From: Crambe crambe
Taxonomy: Eukaryota; Porifera; Demospongiae; Poecilosclerida; Crambeidae
NCBI GenBank assembly: GCA_963924555.1
Contig: OZ004592.1
Span: forward strand, 5,828,001-5,892,000
DNA: 64,000 nt
Reading direction: 5' to 3'
Of this stretch, positions 59,157-64,000 are shown in pieces; position 1 is the first letter of the stretch, and every line of letters begins with the position of its first letter. The position numbers and the translations under genes were made by a program. The notes under the pieces are model-generated. The model made no database searches, was not told the origin of the DNA, and saw nothing but the letters and a program-made list of their open reading frames with translations.

Positions 59157-60350
59157 TCAACATGACTTGATGTGATTTTCTAGTTCTTGTGTATATCTAT
59201 GAATGCTTTGTCTGGAGACTAAAAATGTCCTTTTGTTGAGCAGTTTTCCCTTGAATATATAGTCTGTGTTCAGAGCTAATCTTTCTTTATCCGGTTCTGT
59301 ATTGACGACAATTATCCGAAGTTTAGATGCAGAGTCCCTCAGATCAGACCCACTTAGAAATTTATCCACCTGGACTTGATATTTGGTTGTCAAGGGGCTG
59401 TGTGTTTTTCTGATTTCTCTCTTGACTTGACCTCTTAGGGTCACTGGATAGAAGTAGAGGAAATGGAAGGTCACAGTTGGACTGTTGCTATGAGCAACTC
59501 TCTATCAACATTATCTTGTGGGACACCCCTAATAAGATAAGATCTAATACTAAATCTTACCTAATTCAGAGTTGGAGTCACACAGTGAGGGATCTGTTTC
59601 GCTGTCCTCTATTGAGCGCTTCCTTCTTGCTTGAGGTAATCTCAATTCGTATGGGATCGAAGGGCGTTCTCCAAGACTGTTATTGGCAACACACCAGTAG
59701 CTCCCCGAGTCATTTGCGCTCAGTGAATCGATAGTCAGCAACCCAACGACCAGATCGTTGTGCACAAAAGTATTGCTCATCCGTATTCTTTCATCGTCGG
59801 GAAAGATCTCTTCATCATTATGATACCACTTCAGGTTGGGGATCGGGCAGCCCATGACTACGCATTCAAGCACAGCACCCTCTGAAGGTGGTGGAATTCT
59901 TGGTCCTCCATAGAGTATGCTTGGTTCAGTATATACTTTGTCGCTATCAACTGGAGAAATAGATCATTTTTTCATAGCATAAAGATTTGTTACAAGGGAA
60001 AGTATTTTATGGAAGTTGAAGTTACATTATTCTTTACACACCTCTTGTATGTAGAGTGAAAGAAGCAGTGTAATTTCCAAAAGTTATCGTGTAAGTTCCT
60101 TCTTGTTCTCTTGATCTGAGAATGGAATCAAAGGTCAGCATGTAACTACTCTGCTGCACTGCATGGGGCAAAGTTCCTGTCTTGCTAAAAATCCATTCTG
60201 GTTCCATCTTATTCAGGAATGGGTTTGGGGTGCTACTCATTGCTCGGAACTTGATATTTGTAGATTGGATCGAAAGAATCACAGTTTTGTTGGTGACATC
60301 CATTCCAATATTATCGTTGCTTTCTTCCTTAAAAATGGTCAGTTCTAGAG

Positions 60351-60381
<31 letters not shown>

Positions 60382-62021
60382 GGAGTGAAGGAAATAAATA
60401 CAAGTCATAAAGAAGTGGATGTATGTTTGTATACAGAATTATCAGGTGAGAAAAGATTTTTATCTTCCACCTGTTAGAATAACCACCCATATAATACTCC
60501 ATTATGTCTTGTACTAACCACCCACACCTGTTGCGGTTATATTATTAGCTAAAGTGTTATATTATTATGTCTAAGACTTACTCCAACATACTGGCTCCTC
60601 GCCTGTCCATTGGCCACCGACTTCACATGTACGAGTGCCATTACCGATCAAGACGTACTCGTGATCACACCTGTACTCCACCACTGCATCTAGGAAACGA
60701 CTTGGAGCAATAACTTGTCCGTGCTCGATGGGGGAAGGTTCAGGACATGTGGGACAAGCACCTATGAGCCACAAAATAAGAAAAAAATCGGATCACAAGG
60801 ACGTGATTCACTAACACAATCGGTCCAAAGTTCCCTAATTGATCAGAAAAAATTCATATACTTGAATTTAGTCATGGGAGAGATGAATAGAGTTTTGGTT
60901 ATAATTAGATTATGGATAGGACACTGCCCACTGGTGTTCAAAGGGATGATATAAACACCATTAGTCCAACCAAAATATATTCATCATGAAAACTAAACAA
61001 AATTATTGAGAAAAAAAAATGCTCACCATTGGTGGAAGTTACAGGACATAAGCACTGTGGTTCCTGACCAGACCATCCATTTGGTCCACATGTTCTTTGG
61101 CGATTTCCTGTTAGATTGTATCCCATCCCACATGTGTAATGGATGGTACTTCCTTGATCATGGTACCTCTTTGCAGGAGCTATCAGAGCATGTTGGACTG
61201 GTGACGGCTCCTGACATTGCCCTAAAAATGATGGGAGGATTAAAAAAGGGAGGGCTCCAATTAAAACACTTCATTTTGATTAACACACTTTAATTATACA
61301 CCCACATAATACTACTAATCAACACAATGGGCCGACAAATAACTACTTACTGAGACAGACTGGAGCATCACCCGACCATGAGCCATTCTTTAAACATATT
61401 TTTTCTTTCCGTTCTGTGTTTTCGGGGAAGCTGTACCCTTCATTGCACTCGTACGTGACTTTCCTCCCCCATCCTTGCCAGCCATTATTTGAGACGATCT
61501 GAACATGATCGTTCTCTGATACTACCAATTCTGGACAAGTCACATCTAAAAAGCAAGTACAATATAATAAGTACTGAATCTGTAGCTTTTACATAAAGTA
61601 AAAGTATTGCACAGTCACTTACATTGCATGCACTCTTTCTGGCACTCATCTATAGATTCAAAGTAATTATCAATGTTGAGGCGAGTCCTGTTGTCATAAA
61701 AGTCAGAGTCTTCTTTGCAGATGCCGAATTTTTTGCAGCCTTTTGAGATTGTAGGATGCAGGAAAAAACGAATTTCTTTGGTAGCACATTCTGAAGTTGA
61801 AGAGGATCTTGGTCTCGTTAGTCTGCAACGCGCAGGCTGCTCAGAATCCGTACTTCGCCTGCTCAGTTGCAAAGGTTTGCAATAGGAACCTGTAGTTCAA
61901 AGTTAGGAATCATAAATTTTTTTGCTTCTTTTCAAGTCTTGAAATATTAAAGTTGGGACTCACCTATAAGTAGAGTAAGTGATATAGCCAGTACAAAACT
62001 CTTCACGAGTCTTCCTTCCAT
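59157..62021 (-). CDS. Secreted Kunitz-CCP-Ig-NTR mosaic protein
   Basis: Exon 1 (62021 to about 61965) encodes a signal peptide, MEGRLVKSFVLAISLTLLI. The next (about 61890-61620) has a Kunitz-like domain: EIRFFLHPTISKGCKKFGIC, then SIDECQKECMQC. Three CCPs follow: VTCPELVVSENDHVQIV (about 61546-61347), GQCQEPSPVQHALIAP (about 61222-61025) and CPTCPEPSPIEHGQVIAP (about 60763-60577). Then a Cys-poor Ig-like segment (about 60343-60040), and an I-set Ig domain (about 59950-59562) with ECVVMGCPIPNLKWYHNDEE and DSGSYWCVANNS, followed by a basic RRKR. The last exon, from VTLRGQVKREIRK after the acceptor CTTCTATCCAG, resembles an NTR/netrin-like module and ends NHIKSC-stop. Mixes of Kunitz, Ig and NTR occur in WFIKKN-type and papilin-type proteins; this order with CCPs is not one I recognise. 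Likely an extracellular protease or growth-factor regulator (inference). Confidence 0.82.
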
Positions 62022-62370
62022 TGTATATTTTGAAGGTGTTTTTTTCCTTGAAGCGAGCAACAAGTTAAATTGCAATAATCTTTTTTTTTGCTTTTTTTCC
62101 AAACACTCGCGCTTTTTAACTGCGTACGCACCGGAATTGTCATGCGCAATTCACTAATTGGATTAGGCAAGGCCAGGCTAATGAATACTCTTATACCGCA
62201 TGTATATTGGAACTTCGGCCCAAAGGAAACAGTTACTTATGTGGTTGCTACCAAAGCATTGTTCTCTACATTAGCCAAGTATTAGTAAGCCTCAAACTGT
62301 TCTGCATCATGCCAAAAAAAAAAAAAAAAAAATGTAGAGTTGCAGGAAAATCTGTCAAATTATATTCTAT

Positions 62371-63168
62371 TCAGTCTTCAGGCATGCTCTTTCTCTTCTT
62401 TTTCTTCTTCTTTAGTTTTGACATTGATACATCAAGAGACTCCTCCCCCACTGTTGTGTCTCCCTCAAGCTCCACTGATGGACTAGCCATTTCCTTCTGT
62501 TTCTTCTTCTTTTTCTTTTCTTTGGCTACAGGTGTTGAAGGAGCCTCCTCCACGGCTGCAGCTGCAGTGTCAGCTTCTTCATCCTCCTCTACAACCATCT
62601 GCTTCTTCTTCTTCTTCTTCTTTGGCTTGGAGGACAGAGAGATATCCATGGCAGATTCATCCATAGTTGTGTCTACTTCAGAAGCTCCCATTGCACTCGT
62701 GTCCATTTCATCATCGTCTTCAATTGGCCGTTTCCTCTTTTTCTTCTTCTTTGTGTCTGCTTCTGCAGTTCCACTCTCACTTGCATCCATTTCATCTTCT
62801 TCAACTTGTTGCTGCTGCTGCTTCTTCTTCTTCTTTTTCTTGGGAGTTTTCCCTTCTTCTACCCTATTAATAAAGTACACAATCTCATGTTGTTGTTGTT
62901 GTTGTTGTTGTTGTTACTAGGGTCAGGGGCTGGGAGAAACTTTGAAAGTGAAGAGAACCGAAACCCCACTCTGATAATACCCAAGGGCAACCCTGGGGGC
63001 ATAGTGTGTAGTAAACATACATAGCAGTAGTTTCAGCAGCTGCAGCCTGGAGCACAGCTTCCTTCATCACATCAATATTCTTCCTTGGGACAGCCCCTGT
63101 TTCAAAAAAGTTGAGGCGTTCTTCCACTTGCTCCTTCAGACTGTCACCAAAAGCAGTGGTAGGAGTGT
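62371..63168 (-). CDS. NOP56: NOP56, C-terminal two exons (rest outside window)
   Basis: The exon at 63168-63021 reads [40 protein letters not shown] and AAAAETTAM, the end of the Nop domain of NOP56. It splices in phase to 62863-62371: a Lys-rich, Glu/Asp-rich tail with runs such as [15 protein letters not shown] and [18 protein letters not shown], ending KRKSMPED-stop. NOP56 is a core protein of box C/D snoRNPs that guide 2'-O-methylation of rRNA in the nucleolus; the charged KKE/D tail is typical. The upstream exons were not found between 63171 and the window end, so they lie beyond 64000. Partial only because of the window edge. Confidence 0.9.
62881..62920. repeat. TTG microsatellite in a NOP56 intron
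   Basis: About ten TTG triplets within the short intron between the last two NOP56 exons. Confidence 0.8.
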
Positions 63169-64000
63169 CTGCATAAACCCAATACAACGGCATGTGAATG
63201 TGACCTTGACCTTATTAGAACAAAGTGCACAGCATCACCTTTAAATGCAGGAGTTCAAAATATAACAAATATGACCTTTACTACCCAATCTAAGAGATCA
63301 AGCTAAGGGAAGTTTTTAAATTCTTTTGCCTCAGCACCGGAGTGCTGAAGGTGACTATATATGATGGTACGTATTAGTAGCACGCACAATGCGGTGTGTG
63401 TATCGAGCACGTGCATTAGCATGTTTTCTCTAGCTAGCTAGCCAACACAAGTACTAAAGACAAACAAACAGGCTCAGGCTTGCAATCACTACACAGTAAC
63501 TCTACACCGTGAAGAGAGTGCTGATGCTTCTTGGCTGTCTTTGTCAACAAATCAAACCCATTATGACGTGCAGAGAACTGACTAAAAAGACAGCAATGAA
63601 CCAATGAACGAAAACAACACAGACACGAACTAATGATCGTTTGAAGTGCCAAAGAGAGACCCATGGTGAAGGAGAATAAGACTTTGAGGCTTCCAATCAA
63701 TGAGAGAATCCAGTACACATGCTTCAATCAAGCTATGCGTGAGAATAACCATTCAAAACAGCAGTTTGAAAGCATTGAACAGCAAGAATACTAACTGTGT
63801 AAATACCAACCTTACTACAATAAGCCATGTTGCTCAGTGCGTATTAATAATAATAAAGGTTGCATTGAAGTCGTGCCGAGGCATTCCTAGTCTAACTTGT
63901 TAAGTGCTGACTGACACCTTCAAAATATTAGGTGATCTCATTCGTTACATTGATTACTTAATTATGGGGGGGAAGTGTACTGATGTGATTAACCAATTAC
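63169..64000. other. Part of a NOP56 intron up to the window end
   Basis: No further NOP56 exon is recognisable. Because NOP56 introns host box C/D snoRNAs in other animals, I looked on the minus strand for a C box (RTGATGA) paired with a D box (CTGA) and saw no convincing pair. The open frames at 63434-63727 and 63700-63903 are not supported. Confidence 0.5.

Noticed and set aside
62207-62920. A 237-codon Ser/Phe-rich frame on the plus strand
   Set aside because: Antisense of the Lys-rich NOP56 tail; AAG runs read as CTT on the other strand give Phe/Leu/Ser.
63169-64000. Possible box C/D snoRNA in a NOP56 intron
   Set aside because: NOP56 introns host snoRNAs in other animals, but I found no C box and D box pair at a suitable distance on the minus strand.

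Overview
The window looks like animal nuclear DNA from a sponge, most likely a demosponge of the Amphimedon type. The grounds are inference: compact genes with many introns of 50-150 bp and GT-AG ends, metazoan-specific families (a COE/EBF transcription factor, secreted CCP/Ig/Kunitz/NTR mosaics), AT-rich spacers full of TAGCTAGC, and very large secreted CCP (sushi) genes. No rRNA, tRNA, CRISPR or bacterial operon structure was seen.

Layout. (1) 488-3913 (+): an intact HECTD2-type HECT ubiquitin ligase. (2) 4368-31236 (-): seven consecutive genes on one strand, called A to G here, each encoding a secreted chain of CCP modules (about 4, 16, 12, 22, 8, 7 and 3 modules). Each has a signal-peptide exon fused to a distinctive first CCP, a gene-specific internal run of one-exon modules in phase 1, and a conserved last CCP beginning with CGKPP or close to it. 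(3) 31943 to about 37383 (-): an EBF/COE transcription factor. (4) 39144-42819 (+): chaperonin subunit CCT-eta (CCT7). (5) 43031-45810 (-): a secreted sulfatase. (6) 46078-48848 (-): VPS33B. (7) 50313-56471 (+): DEAD-box helicase DDX56. (8) 59157-62021 (-): a secreted Kunitz-CCP-Ig-NTR mosaic protein. (9) 62371-63168 (-): the 3' end of NOP56.

The CCP cluster is the remarkable part. In genes C to F the internal modules repeat as near-identical exon-plus-intron units of about 234, 263, 243 and 267 bp, which indicates recent unequal crossover or gene conversion inside each gene. The typical modules of C, D, E and F contain no Asp or Glu and about 10-13 Lys/Arg each, so the products should be long, disulfide-rich, strongly cationic secreted rods; D and F are also rich in Tyr, Gly and Ser. 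The central array of gene B is instead acidic. Six of the seven genes have a TATA-like box roughly 60-115 bp before the start codon, suggesting common high-level control. Gene A and a relic exon near 4121-4175 are products of duplication in the same cluster.

Mobile and simple DNA: several small inverted-repeat elements, including a 695-bp element at 49570-50264 with perfect 38-bp or longer ends and a perfect 9-bp target duplication (Mutator-like, possibly carrying gene fragments). There are also tandem repeats and many homopolymer C tracts, which often sit at the 3' ends of introns on the sense strand.
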